Source: Cognatishimia sp. F0-27 (GTDB taxonomy: Bacteria; Pseudomonadota; Alphaproteobacteria; Rhodobacterales; Rhodobacteraceae). From it: a stretch of DNA of 64,000 nucleotides. Under the pieces are notes generated by a model, which saw only the letters and a program-made list of their open reading frames with translations, made no database searches and was not told the DNA's origin. Where the stretch lies: the NCBI RefSeq assembly GCF_020667845.1, contig NZ_JAFMPQ010000016.1:1-64000 (forward strand), in the 5' to 3' direction. This document shows positions 35,527 through 43,750 of this stretch, one piece after another; position 1 is the first letter of the stretch, and each line of letters opens with the position of its first letter. The position numbers and the translations under genes were made by a program.

Positions 35527-37385
35527 GTGCGTCCGAAGAGCCGCTCGATATCGCTCAGTTTGAGTTCGACATAGGTCGGACGCCCATGGTTGCACTGTCC
35601 CGAATGCGGGGTTGCCTCCATCTCACGCAGGAGCGCATTCATCTCGTCGCCCCGCATCCGTCGTCCGGACCGGATGGACCCGTGACAGGCAACACGGCTG
35701 AGAATCGCTTCGATCTTCTCCTGAACAAGCTGGCTTGAGCCGAAATCGCCCAATTCATCGAGCACATCGCGCAAAAGCGCGGTCGCGTTGATCTCTCCAA
35801 GGATCGCGGGGGTTTCGCGCACGGCTATGGCCCCGCCCCCAAATGCCTCGATCACAAGGCCCATCTGCGCAAGCGAATCCGCGATCCCGAGCAACCGGTC
35901 CCGATCATCGGGTGACAACTCGACGATCTCCGGAATCAGCAGCGCCTGCGCCGCGACACCGTTTTGGGCCATCTGGCGTTTGAGTTTTTCATACACCAGC
36001 CGCTCATGCGCCGCGTGCTGGTCCACGATCACCACGCCATCAGCAGTCTGCGCAATGATGTAATTCTCGTGCACTTGCCCCCGCGCCGCTCCAAGGGGCA
36101 GCGCTTCTTGCCCCAAAGCGGCGGGCGCCCCCTGCTCTTCTGCTCCGGGTCTCAGGTCCGGTTCGGGATCGAGCAGGCGACCAGAAAACGACTCGGCGAG
36201 CTCTGCAAAACCCGGATCCGGGGCCTGCGCGGCATAAGCTGCGCGGCGCGCATCCCGTGACGGGCGGTCCATTTGGTAAACCCGCGGCGCCGTCGGTTCG
36301 GGCCGCATGGCGCCAAGGGTTGCCTGCGCCACCGTGGAGGAGGCGCGATGTCCGGCCTGCGCCAAAGCATGCCTCAACCCGGTGACGATCAGGCCCCGGA
36401 CGATACCAGGATCACGAAACCGCACCTGGGACTTGGCCGGATGGACATTCACATCGACGAGGTGCGGGTCACAATCGACGAAAAGCGCCACTGCCGGATG
36501 CCGGTCGCGGCTCAGGAAATCCGCATAAGCGCCCCGCAAAGCGCCCAACAGCAAGCGGTCCTGCACAGGGCGGCCATTCACGAAAAGGAACTGCGCCACG
36601 GCAGCCCCCCTCGAATAGGTCGGCAAACCCGCATAACCCGTGAGCCGAAAACCGTCGCGCTCCGCATCAATCGGCACGGCGTTCTCGACAAAGCTCGCGC
36701 CCATGACATGCCCAAGACGCGCGCGCAACGCATCGAACAGGTCGCCGCTCTCGGGTTCTGTGCGAAAGCGCAACTTGTCCTCGCCGCCGGAAACATCCCG
36801 GAGCGTGAACCCGATGGATGGCTCCGCCATTGCCAGCCGCTTTACGGTTTCGGTGATCGCCTGTGTCTCTGCCCGGTTGCTGCGCAGGAATTTCAGCCGC
36901 GCAGGTGTTGCAAAGAACAGGTCCCGAAGCGTGACCACCGTTCCGCCATTGAGCGCGCAGGGCCGCGGCGCGGAATGCTCTCCGCCGGACACGGACAGGC
37001 TCACGCCCTCATGCCCGCGCGCGCGGCTCTGGATCGTCAGGCGTCCGACCGCACCGAGCGAGGGCAGCGCCTCGCCCCGAAATCCGAAGGAATGGATATT
37101 GAGCAGATCGGAACCATCGATCTTGGAAGTCGCGTGCCGCGACAGGGCCAACGGGAGGTCCGCCTCCGTCATCCCGCACCCGTCATCCGTCACGCGGATC
37201 AGCGTCTTGCCCCCGTCGGCGATCTCGACCGCAATGCGCCGCGCACCAGCATCAACAGCGTTCTCGACCAGTTCCTTGACAGCGGAAGCAGGGCGCTCAA
37301 CGACTTCCCCAGCCGCGATCCGATTGATGGCGGCATCGTCAAGCTGTCGGATCTGAGGCCGCATGTTGAGGTCAGGAGCGTTCAT
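35523..37385 (-). CDS. mutL: MutL, DNA mismatch repair protein
   Basis: This 620-residue GHKL ATPase links MutS recognition to strand removal. N-terminal ATPase motifs are present: IAAGEVVERPASAVKELVENAVDAG, DDGCGM and GFRGEAL. The C-terminal domain contains DQHAAHERLVYE, the DQHAxxExxxxE metal-dependent endonuclease motif, near residue 445. This indicates that MutL itself nicks the strand, as expected in bacteria without MutH. The start at 37385 is accepted; a second in-frame ATG lies seven codons later. Confidence 0.96.
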   Translation of the reverse strand: MNAPDLNMRPQIRQLDDAAINRIAAGEVVERPASAVKELVENAVDAGARRIAVEIADGGKTLIRVTDDGCGMTEADLPLALSRHATSKIDGSDLLNIHSFGFRGEALPSLGAVGRLTIQSRARGHEGVSLSVSGGEHSAPRPCALNGGTVVTLRDLFFATPARLKFLRSNRAETQAITETVKRLAMAEPSIGFTLRDVSGGEDKLRFRTEPESGDLFDALRARLGHVMGASFVENAVPIDAERDGFRLTGYAGLPTYSRGAAVAQFLFVNGRPVQDRLLLGALRGAYADFLSRDRHPAVALFVDCDPHLVDVNVHPAKSQVRFRDPGIVRGLIVTGLRHALAQAGHRASSTVAQATLGAMRPEPTAPRVYQMDRPSRDARRAAYAAQAPDPGFAELAESFSGRLLDPEPDLRPGAEEQGAPAALGQEALPLGAARGQVHENYIIAQTADGVVIVDQHAAHERLVYEKLKRQMAQNGVAAQALLIPEIVELSPDDRDRLLGIADSLAQMGLVIEAFGGGAIAVRETPAILGEINATALLRDVLDELGDFGSSQLVQEKIEAILSRVACHGSIRSGRRMRGDEMNALLREMEATPHSGQCNHGRPTYVELKLSDIERLFGRT

Positions 37386-37532
37386 GCCACAAGACCTAGC
37401 ACCACATCGGCGATTCTGAAATCAGTTTATGCTGGGCGGTCTGTGCGTGTTGCGATCACGCAATCCAACATTCAGAAGCAAGAATTGATCAAAAGTCGAA
37501 TATCATGCGACAGAAAACTACATTAACATTCT

Positions 37533-37541
37533 GTGGATAAG
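37533..37541 (-). promoter_or_regulatory. Perfect DnaA box (inverted)
   Basis: TGTGGATAA is the reverse complement of TTATCCACA. It stands 24 bases before the start of a 34-codon ORF, in the AT-richer spacer between mutL and that ORF. Compare the copy at 17006-17014. Confidence 0.45.
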
Positions 37542-37564
37542 TATAGGCAACAGAGGAGACCCGC

Positions 37565-37669
37565 ATGCTCGTGCCCCTTTTGACGTTCGAGACAATCGCT
37601 GCAGTCTATGGCGAGCAATTCGCCCGCACATGGTTTAAGCCCTACTCGCCTGTGCGCCGGGCCGAGTAA
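37565..37669 (+). CDS. Possible 34-residue small protein
   Basis: ATG at 37565 is preceded by GAGGAG with six bases spacing, one of the clearest ribosome sites in the window. The frame runs 34 codons to TAA. The product is amphipathic and basic at the end (MLVPLLTFETIAAVYGEQF, then ARTWFKPYSPVRRAE). It overlaps no other gene and lies between divergent mutL and the convergent aminotransferase. There is no family assignment. Support is the ribosome site and the clean spacing only. Confidence 0.5.
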   Translation: MLVPLLTFETIAAVYGEQFARTWFKPYSPVRRAE

Positions 37670-37753
37670 CCCCCCGTAGTCCCCGCGCACCACGTCACGG
37701 TATGCTCCCCGGCCCGCGATCGCGGTGCGGCCACTATCTATGCGCGCGAGACC

Positions 37754-39157
37754 TTACACTTTCGGTGCCGCAACCATCAGCCCATCGGCTTCCAACTGCG
37801 CCATCGCTTCGTCAAGGCTTTTCCAAGCGCGCTCCATCAGAGTGTCAATCTCTGCGCGGGATATGGTCAAGGGCGGAGAGATAATCATGCGATCTCCGAC
37901 GTGGCGCATGATTAAATTATTGGCAAAACACCGATCCCTGCACACCAAACCGACCGTCCCCGGCTCGGACGCAAAGGCCGCGCGGGTGGCCTTGTCCGGT
38001 GTCAGGGCCAAAGACCCCATCATCCCGACAATCTTGGCCTCTCCGACAAGCGGATGCTCTGTCATTGCCTGGAATTTCTCCGCCAGGTAGGGGCCGGTTT
38101 CCGTCCGAACGCGCTCGACGATTTGTTCGTCGCGCAGAATGCGCAGGTTTTCGAGCGCCACGGCGCAAGCCACCGGGTGGCCGGAATAGGTGTAACCGTG
38201 GTTGAATTCGGTCTGGTTGATGACCTCCGCCACAGCGTCTGTCACGATCGACCCACCGATTGGCTGGTAACCTGAGCTCAACCCCTTGGCGATCGTCATG
38301 ATGTCGGGACGAATCCCCAGCGTTTCGGACCCGAACCAGTTGCCCGTCCGTCCGAAGCCGCAGATCACCTCATCCGCGATCAGCAGAATACCATATTTGT
38401 CAACGATCCGCTGGATTTCGGGCCAGTAGCTGTTGGGCGCGACAATCACGCCGCCAGCCCCCTGCACAGGTTCCGCGATGAAGGCCGCAACCGTGTCCGG
38501 CCCCAGTTCGAGGATCTTCTCCTCAAGCGCCCGCGCTCTCGCGAGGCCGAACTCCTCCGGCGTCATGTCCCCGCCGTCAGTCCACCAGTTCGGCTGATCG
38601 ATATGCGCAATACCGGGAATTGGCATGCCGCCCTGGGCATGCATGCCTTTCATGCCGCCCAGCGATCCCGACCCGACAGACGACCCATGATACCCGTTCC
38701 AGCGCGCGATGATCGTCTGGCGCTCCGGTTGGCCTTTTTCGGCCCAATAGGTCCGCACCAGCCGCAGGTTTGTGTCATTGGCCTCAGACCCCGAAGACGC
38801 AAAGAACACGTGGTTCAGGTCTCCCGGGGCGAGCTCTGCCAACCGGGCTGCAAGCTGGATCGCCGGCACGTGGGTGGTCTGAAAGAAGGTGTTATAATAC
38901 GGCAGTTCCTGCATCTGGCGATGCGCCGCATCCGCAAGCTCGGTCCGCCCGTAACCGATATTGACGCACCACAGGCCGGCCATGGCATCAAGGATACGGT
39001 TGCCGTCGCTATCGGTGAGCCAACAGCCGTCCGCACGCAGGATCACCCGCGCGCCCTTGTCGCGCAGACCATCCCCATGGGTGAAGGGATGCATGTGATG
39101 CGCAGCGTCCAGCGCCTGCAGTTCGGGCGTCGGTGTATTGGTGGAAATCACGGTCAT
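37754..39157 (-). CDS. Class III aminotransferase, probably putrescine/polyamine-pyruvate type
   Basis: This 467-residue PLP enzyme shows the SSGSEANDTNLRL phosphate-binding motif near 118, IADEVICGFGRTG near 262, and the PLP-binding Lys in IAKGLSSGYQPIG near 292. The sequence resembles SpuC-type putrescine or spermidine aminotransferases, which open polyamine degradation. The setting supports this: polyamine-type transporter genes, an FAD amine oxidase and a GntR regulator follow. The exact amine is not decided by sequence. It is oriented away from the regulator with an operator-like palindrome upstream. Confidence 0.85.
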   Translation of the reverse strand: MTVISTNTPTPELQALDAAHHMHPFTHGDGLRDKGARVILRADGCWLTDSDGNRILDAMAGLWCVNIGYGRTELADAAHRQMQELPYYNTFFQTTHVPAIQLAARLAELAPGDLNHVFFASSGSEANDTNLRLVRTYWAEKGQPERQTIIARWNGYHGSSVGSGSLGGMKGMHAQGGMPIPGIAHIDQPNWWTDGGDMTPEEFGLARARALEEKILELGPDTVAAFIAEPVQGAGGVIVAPNSYWPEIQRIVDKYGILLIADEVICGFGRTGNWFGSETLGIRPDIMTIAKGLSSGYQPIGGSIVTDAVAEVINQTEFNHGYTYSGHPVACAVALENLRILRDEQIVERVRTETGPYLAEKFQAMTEHPLVGEAKIVGMMGSLALTPDKATRAAFASEPGTVGLVCRDRCFANNLIMRHVGDRMIISPPLTISRAEIDTLMERAWKSLDEAMAQLEADGLMVAAPKV

Positions 39158-39185
39158 GGCGGCCTCCGATTGAGTTGGTCGCAGA

Positions 39186-39197
39186 ATATGATCAAAT
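39186..39197. promoter_or_regulatory. Operator-like palindrome before the aminotransferase
   Basis: ATATGATCAAAT matches eleven of twelve bases of the perfect palindrome before potF (40032-40043). It lies 29 bases upstream of the aminotransferase start. It is the likely site for the adjacent GntR-family protein. Confidence 0.6.
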
Positions 39198-39243
39198 TTT
39201 CCGCTGTCAATCGAATCGGCAGACGCAAGACGCGCTCAGCGGA

Positions 39244-39927
39244 TCAGACCGTGCTGCCGGTCACTGGCGCGGCGCTGCGTGCGATCAGAGCCATACCCTG
39301 CTCCACATCCGCGCGCATGGCTTCCTGTGCCGCCTCCAAATCTCTGGTCTCAAATGCATCCAGAAGGTCCTTGTGCCGGTCTGGCAGGTTCCGTGTCCCC
39401 ACCTGCCCACAGATCACACGCATGGACGGCCCGAACCGAAGCCAGAGACCTTCGACAAGCGCCGTGATAATCGGCGCCTCTGCCACTGCGTTAAGCGAGG
39501 TATGAAACTGGTGATTCGCGCTCAGGTAGCCCGATACATCGCCGCGCGCGATGGCGTCATCCAGCGCCCGATCAATGGACCGGAGCATCGCGATCGTCTT
39601 GGCATCAACCCGTTGCGCCGCGCGATATGCGAGCCGCGGCTCAAGAGCCAATCGCGCCTCGGTCAGCTCTTCGATATGCTGCGCGGTAAGCTCGGGCACC
39701 ACGATCCGCCGATTGCCTAGCGCGTGCAATGCGCCCTCCGCCGTCAGCCGGCGCAGCGCTTCCCGCACCGGCGTCATACCCGCACCAAGCCTTTCCACCA
39801 GACCCTGAATCGTCACCGGCTCCCCGGGGGCAAGCGCGCCAAAAAGCACCTGGTCGCGGATCTCGCGATAGACCCTTTCATGTGCAGGCAAGCCCGCCCG
39901 CCCGGTTTCAGATGACGCATTGTTCAT
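39244..39927 (-). CDS. GntR/FCD-family transcriptional regulator
   Basis: The product has 227 residues. The N-terminal winged helix (about 15-75) contains ERVYREIRDQVLFGALAPGE and MTPVREALRRLTAEGAL. The C-terminal FCD helical domain (about 85-215) shows LTEARLALEPRLAYRAA and NHQFHTSLNAVAEAP with likely metal- or ligand-binding His residues. The start at 39927 has AAGGGATG upstream. It lies between the aminotransferase and the transporter genes, with the same palindrome on both sides, so it is probably the local repressor, responding to a polyamine-derived compound. Confidence 0.9.
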   Translation of the reverse strand: MNNASSETGRAGLPAHERVYREIRDQVLFGALAPGEPVTIQGLVERLGAGMTPVREALRRLTAEGALHALGNRRIVVPELTAQHIEELTEARLALEPRLAYRAAQRVDAKTIAMLRSIDRALDDAIARGDVSGYLSANHQFHTSLNAVAEAPIITALVEGLWLRFGPSMRVICGQVGTRNLPDRHKDLLDAFETRDLEAAQEAMRADVEQGMALIARSAAPVTGSTV

Positions 39928-40031
39928 CGCCCATCCCTTATCACCCAGCCTTGTCATCTCGATTGATCGCACGTGGCTTGCACCCGCCGCAAACGCATGA
40001 AAGCATCATTCATGTTGCACGTCGACGCAAC

Positions 40032-40043
40032 ATTTGATCAAAT
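40032..40043. promoter_or_regulatory. Operator-like perfect palindrome before potF
   Basis: ATTTGATCAAAT is a perfect 12-bp palindrome, 45 bases upstream of the substrate-binding protein start and shared with the site at 39186-39197. Another inverted repeat (ATGAA/TTCAT at about 39998-40014) lies nearby. Confidence 0.65.
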
Positions 40044-40088
40044 CACGGGGCAAGAGGCGAAAGACCTCAATGACCCAGGGAGACCCGA

Positions 40089-41171
40089 ATGAAGACCCTC
40101 ATGAGTTTTACCGCGACCATCGCGCTTGTCGCCTCCGCCGCATCGGCCGACGAGGTTCGCGTCTACAATTGGTCGGATTATATCGACGAGAGCCTGTTGG
40201 AAAAGTTCGAGCAGGAGACGGGCCTCGAGCTTGTCTATGATGTGTTCGACAGCAACGAGGTTCTCGAAACCAAGATGCTTGCCGGAAGCTCCGGCTACGA
40301 TGTGGTCGTGCCCTCCGGTACGTTCCTCCAGAGACAGATTCAGGCAGGTGCGTTCCAAAAGCTGGACAAGGGGCAGTTGCCCAATCTGGAGAACATGTGG
40401 AGTGTGGTCAGCGACCGCACCGCGCAATATGACCCCGGCAACGAGTATTCCATCAACTACATGTGGGGCACCACCGGTATCGGTGTGAACGTCCCCAAGG
40501 TGAAGGAGCTCCTTGGCGAGGACGCCCCCATCACCAGCTGGGATCTGGTGTTCAAGCCGGAGAACATGGAGAAACTCGCAGAATGCGGCGTCTATTTCCT
40601 CGATGCCCCTGCCGAGATGATCCCTGCCGCGCTGAACTACATCGGAGAGGACCCCGACAGCCACGACCCCGAGGTCATCGCAAAGGCAGAAGACGTCTTC
40701 ATGGCCGTCCGTCCCTACATCACCAAGTTCCACAGCTCGGAATACATCAACGCGCTGGCAAACGGCGATATCTGCGTTGCCGTCGGCTGGTCCGGTGACA
40801 TTCTTCAGGCTCGCGACCGCGCAGCCGAAGCCGATAACGGCGTCGAAGTCGCCTATCATGCTCCTGATGAAGGCGCGCAGATGTGGTTCGACCAAATGGC
40901 CATTCCGGTCGATGCGCCGAACGCGGAAGGCGCGCACAAGTTTCTGAACTTCATCATGGACGCGCAAAACATGGCTGCGGCGTCGAACTACGTCTACTAC
41001 GCCAATGGCAATGAGGCCTCGAAGGAGTTCCTTGTCGAGGATGTGATCGGCGACACCGCCATCTATCCCGACGATGCGACGCTGGAAAACCTCTTCACCA
41101 CAACGCCTTATCCGCCGCGCGTGCAACGCACGGTGACCCGGCTCTGGACCAAGATCAAGTCCGGCACCTGA
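40089..41171 (+). CDS. potF: PotF/PotD-like polyamine substrate-binding protein
   Basis: This 360-residue periplasmic binding protein has a signal peptide (cleavage near SAASAD, residue 20). The mature start VRVYNWSDYIDESLLEKFEQ and the YDVVVPSG motif are typical of polyamine-binding proteins. It delivers putrescine or spermidine to the membrane parts encoded downstream. The start has GGGAG eight bases upstream. A strong terminator separates it from the ATPase gene, which should keep binding-protein mRNA in excess. Confidence 0.92.
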   Translation: MKTLMSFTATIALVASAASADEVRVYNWSDYIDESLLEKFEQETGLELVYDVFDSNEVLETKMLAGSSGYDVVVPSGTFLQRQIQAGAFQKLDKGQLPNLENMWSVVSDRTAQYDPGNEYSINYMWGTTGIGVNVPKVKELLGEDAPITSWDLVFKPENMEKLAECGVYFLDAPAEMIPAALNYIGEDPDSHDPEVIAKAEDVFMAVRPYITKFHSSEYINALANGDICVAVGWSGDILQARDRAAEADNGVEVAYHAPDEGAQMWFDQMAIPVDAPNAEGAHKFLNFIMDAQNMAAASNYVYYANGNEASKEFLVEDVIGDTAIYPDDATLENLFTTTPYPPRVQRTVTRLWTKIKSGT

Positions 41172-41186
41172 TCCCCTCCATCAGGT

Positions 41187-41219
41187 CCGCGCCTCGTCAT
41201 CCGGGGCGCGGGCTTTTTT
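41187..41219 (+). terminator. Terminator within the pot operon
   Basis: CCGCGCCTC (41187-41195) pairs with GGGGCGCGG (41203-41211), nine pairs including one G-U, followed by six T (41214-41219). It lies between potF and the ATPase gene. Partial termination here would favour the binding protein over the membrane subunits. Confidence 0.75.
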
Positions 41220-41235
41220 CAAGGTCGGAACGCAT

Positions 41236-42699
41236 ATGGCTGAAACCGCTGCCAAGCCCAAACCAAAAGCAAAGCCAATGCCCCATGAGGGCGTGTTCGA
41301 GCCCTGGAACGACCCGAACGCCAAACCTCTGATCGAGTTTCGGAATGTCACCAAGCGCTACGGTGATTTCACGGCAATCGACGATCTGACCCTGAACATC
41401 TACGAGAAGGAATTCTTTGCCCTTCTCGGCCCGTCCGGCTGTGGCAAGACCACGATGATGCGGATGCTCGCCGGTTTTGAGTCGATCACCCAAGGCCGTA
41501 TCCTGCTTGCCGGGCGCGATATTGGCGACGTGCCGCCCAACAAGCGCTCGGTCAACATGATGTTTCAGAGCTATGCGCTTTTTCCGCATCTTTCCGTTTG
41601 GGAAAACATCGCTTTCGGTCTCCGCCGCGAAACCAAGGACGCCGCGCGGATCACGGAACGGGTCGAGGAAATGCTCCGGCTGACCCGGCTCGAAAAATTT
41701 GCTCGGCGCAAGCCCCATCAGATTTCCGGCGGTCAGAGGCAGCGCGTCGCGCTGGCGCGTTCGCTGGCCAAGGCCCCGAAGCTTCTGCTCCTCGACGAAC
41801 CGCTCGGCGCGCTTGACAAGAAACTGCGCGAGGAAACGCAGTTCGAGTTGATGGACATCCAGGAGAAGACCGGCACCACCTTCGTGATTGTGACCCATGA
41901 TCAGGAGGAAGCGATGACCGTCGCTTCGCGTGTTGCGGTGATGGATGAAGGTCGACTGGTGCAAGTGGCGACGCCCCCGGTGATCTACGAAGCACCAAAT
42001 TCCATCTATGTCGCTGATTTCATCGGTGACGTATCCCTCATTCAAGGCAAGGCCAGCGCGCGCCCCGAAACCCCTGTGCCCGCGCCCCCTGTGTCTCCGA
42101 CAGAAGACCCCGCCGCCAAGGCCGCGCCTGCCGCTATGCCGGAAGTGCCGGTGGCAAGCGCCGCCCCACTCCCTGACGGGCGCGCGCCCGCACCAAACGT
42201 CATGGGGGAATGGTTGCACGACAAGGTTCTGTTTCCAATCCTTGGCCGGCGCCCCCCAACACCCAAGGCGCTTTCGGCTCCGGATAAGGCTCCAGCGGTC
42301 CCGGAACCGGCACCGGCGCCGCCCGAATCAGGTACGCCCGAGAGCCCCCCCGAGCTTCCCGGTGGCGGCCTCGCGATCCACTGGGCCGACGGGCTGGACC
42401 CGCTCGTCGCCGTGAATGGCGACCCCGCGCTTGCAGGCCGCACCGTGACGCTTGCGATCCGCCCCGAAAAGGTGACCATCTCGCGCGACAAGCCCGCCAC
42501 AGACAACGCCATTGAAGGGACGGTGATCGATATTGCCTATCTCGGCAATATCTCCACCTATCACGTCGAGATCGCCGGTGGCGTGATGGTCAAGGCACAG
42601 ATGACCAACACCCGTCGCATCGCCAAGCGGGACATCACATGGGACGACGCGGTGTGGATCGGGTTCTCGGCCACCGCAGGCGTGGTGCTCGACGCATGA
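41236..42699 (+). CDS. potG: Polyamine ABC transporter ATPase with Pro/Ala-rich insertion
   Basis: The protein has 487 residues, about 110 longer than usual. It has Walker A GPSGCGKTTMM near 66, the signature SGGQRQRVALARSL near 163, Walker B LLLLDEPLGALD near 184, and the TOBE substrate-linked domain at the end (LAIRPEKVTI onward). Between the ATPase core and TOBE, about residues 268-375, lies a Pro/Ala-rich stretch broken by a short hydrophobic segment near VMGEWLHDKVLFPILG. It powers polyamine import. The insertion could be a linker to another partner; there is no frameshift. Confidence 0.93.
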   Translation: MAETAAKPKPKAKPMPHEGVFEPWNDPNAKPLIEFRNVTKRYGDFTAIDDLTLNIYEKEFFALLGPSGCGKTTMMRMLAGFESITQGRILLAGRDIGDVPPNKRSVNMMFQSYALFPHLSVWENIAFGLRRETKDAARITERVEEMLRLTRLEKFARRKPHQISGGQRQRVALARSLAKAPKLLLLDEPLGALDKKLREETQFELMDIQEKTGTTFVIVTHDQEEAMTVASRVAVMDEGRLVQVATPPVIYEAPNSIYVADFIGDVSLIQGKASARPETPVPAPPVSPTEDPAAKAAPAAMPEVPVASAAPLPDGRAPAPNVMGEWLHDKVLFPILGRRPPTPKALSAPDKAPAVPEPAPAPPESGTPESPPELPGGGLAIHWADGLDPLVAVNGDPALAGRTVTLAIRPEKVTISRDKPATDNAIEGTVIDIAYLGNISTYHVEIAGGVMVKAQMTNTRRIAKRDITWDDAVWIGFSATAGVVLDA

Positions 42700-42738
42700 T
42701 GCTCGATCGCACATACCGGCATGGCTGGAGCCGTTCCG

Positions 42739-43629
42739 ATGCGTAAGGCACTTGTCATCGCGGTGCCCTATCTCTGGCTGCTCGCGCTGTTTCTTGTGCC
42801 GTTTCTCATGGTGCTCAAGATCTCGCTGTCGGATGTCGCGCTGTCGATTCCGCCCTATACGCCTCAGCTTGACCTGACCGGGGGGCTTGCCGCGATCGGT
42901 GAGTTCTTTTCGCAGCTTGACCTGGAGAATTTCGTCTTTCTCACGTCGGACGATCTCTACATCAAGGCCTATGCCAGTTCCCTCACCATTGCGGTCATCT
43001 CGACCTTCCTGACGCTGTTGATCGGCTACCCGATTGCCTATGCCATGGCGCGCGCCGCGCCGGAATGGCGCCCGACGCTGTTGATGCTGATCATCCTGCC
43101 ATTCTGGACGTCTTTCCTGATCCGGGTCTATGCGTGGATGGGTATCCTGTCGAACACGGGCCTGCTGAACCAGTTCCTGCTGTGGCTCGGGGTGATCTCG
43201 GAACCGCTGGAAATTCTCAATACCAACATCGCGGTCTATATCGGTGTGGTCTACACCTACCTGCCTTTCATGATCCTGCCGATCTACGCCACGCTGGAGC
43301 GTATGGACGGCTCGCTGCTCGAAGCCGCGGAAGACCTCGGATGCTCGCGTCTCTCCGCTTTCTGGCTGGTGACGCTGCCGTTGTCAAAAACCGGCATTGT
43401 TGCGGGCTGCTTCCTTGTCTTCATCCCAACCCTCGGGGAATTCGTCATTCCGTCCCTTCTCGGGGGCTCTCAAACCCTGATGATCGGCAAGGTGCTTTTC
43501 GAGGAGTTCCTCAACAACCGCGACTGGCCCGTGGCCTCCGCTGTCGCCGTGATCCTGCTGCTGATCCTGATCATCCCCATCATTCTGTTCCAGCGGAACG
43601 AACAACGGGCGCGGGAGCTCGACCAATGA
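42739..43629 (+). CDS. potH: Polyamine ABC transporter permease, PotH/PotB-like
   Basis: This 296-residue inner-membrane permease has about six helices. The EAA-type loop (LLEAAEDLGCSRLSAFWLVTLPLSKTGI) near 200-230 contacts the ATPase. The start at 42739 is chosen because GGAG stands eight bases before it; an upstream ATG six codons earlier lacks one. It forms the transport channel with PotI. A 121-bp spacer containing a dispersed repeat separates it from potI. Confidence 0.92.
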   Translation: MRKALVIAVPYLWLLALFLVPFLMVLKISLSDVALSIPPYTPQLDLTGGLAAIGEFFSQLDLENFVFLTSDDLYIKAYASSLTIAVISTFLTLLIGYPIAYAMARAAPEWRPTLLMLIILPFWTSFLIRVYAWMGILSNTGLLNQFLLWLGVISEPLEILNTNIAVYIGVVYTYLPFMILPIYATLERMDGSLLEAAEDLGCSRLSAFWLVTLPLSKTGIVAGCFLVFIPTLGEFVIPSLLGGSQTLMIGKVLFEEFLNNRDWPVASAVAVILLLILIIPIILFQRNEQRARELDQ

Positions 43630-43657
43630 GCGGATCCTCGAACACAAGCGGCGGTGC

Positions 43658-43740
43658 GTGTTTCTTCTGTCCGGAAATACTCCGGGGGAGTCGCCCTTCG
43701 GGCGACGGGGGCAGCGCCCCCTCCCCCGTCACCATCACGG
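43658..43740. repeat. Dispersed repeat element between potH and potI
   Basis: The element opens with TTTCTTCTGTCCGGAAATAC (43661-43680), a sequence I associate with many Rhodobacterales genomes, and carries three tight hairpins: CTCC/GGGAG, GTCGCCC-TTC-GGGCGAC (43690-43706) and GGGGGC-AGC-GCCCCC (43707-43721). A related opening sequence is at 52794-52815. It resembles a REP-type palindromic element. It replaces the usual tight coupling of the two permease genes. Confidence 0.75.
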
Positions 43741-43750
43741 GATTGCGCCG

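Noticed and set aside
43658-43750. N-terminal extension of potI through the dispersed repeat
   Set aside because: The added residues are the translation of a repeat seen elsewhere; the conserved permease begins at 43751.
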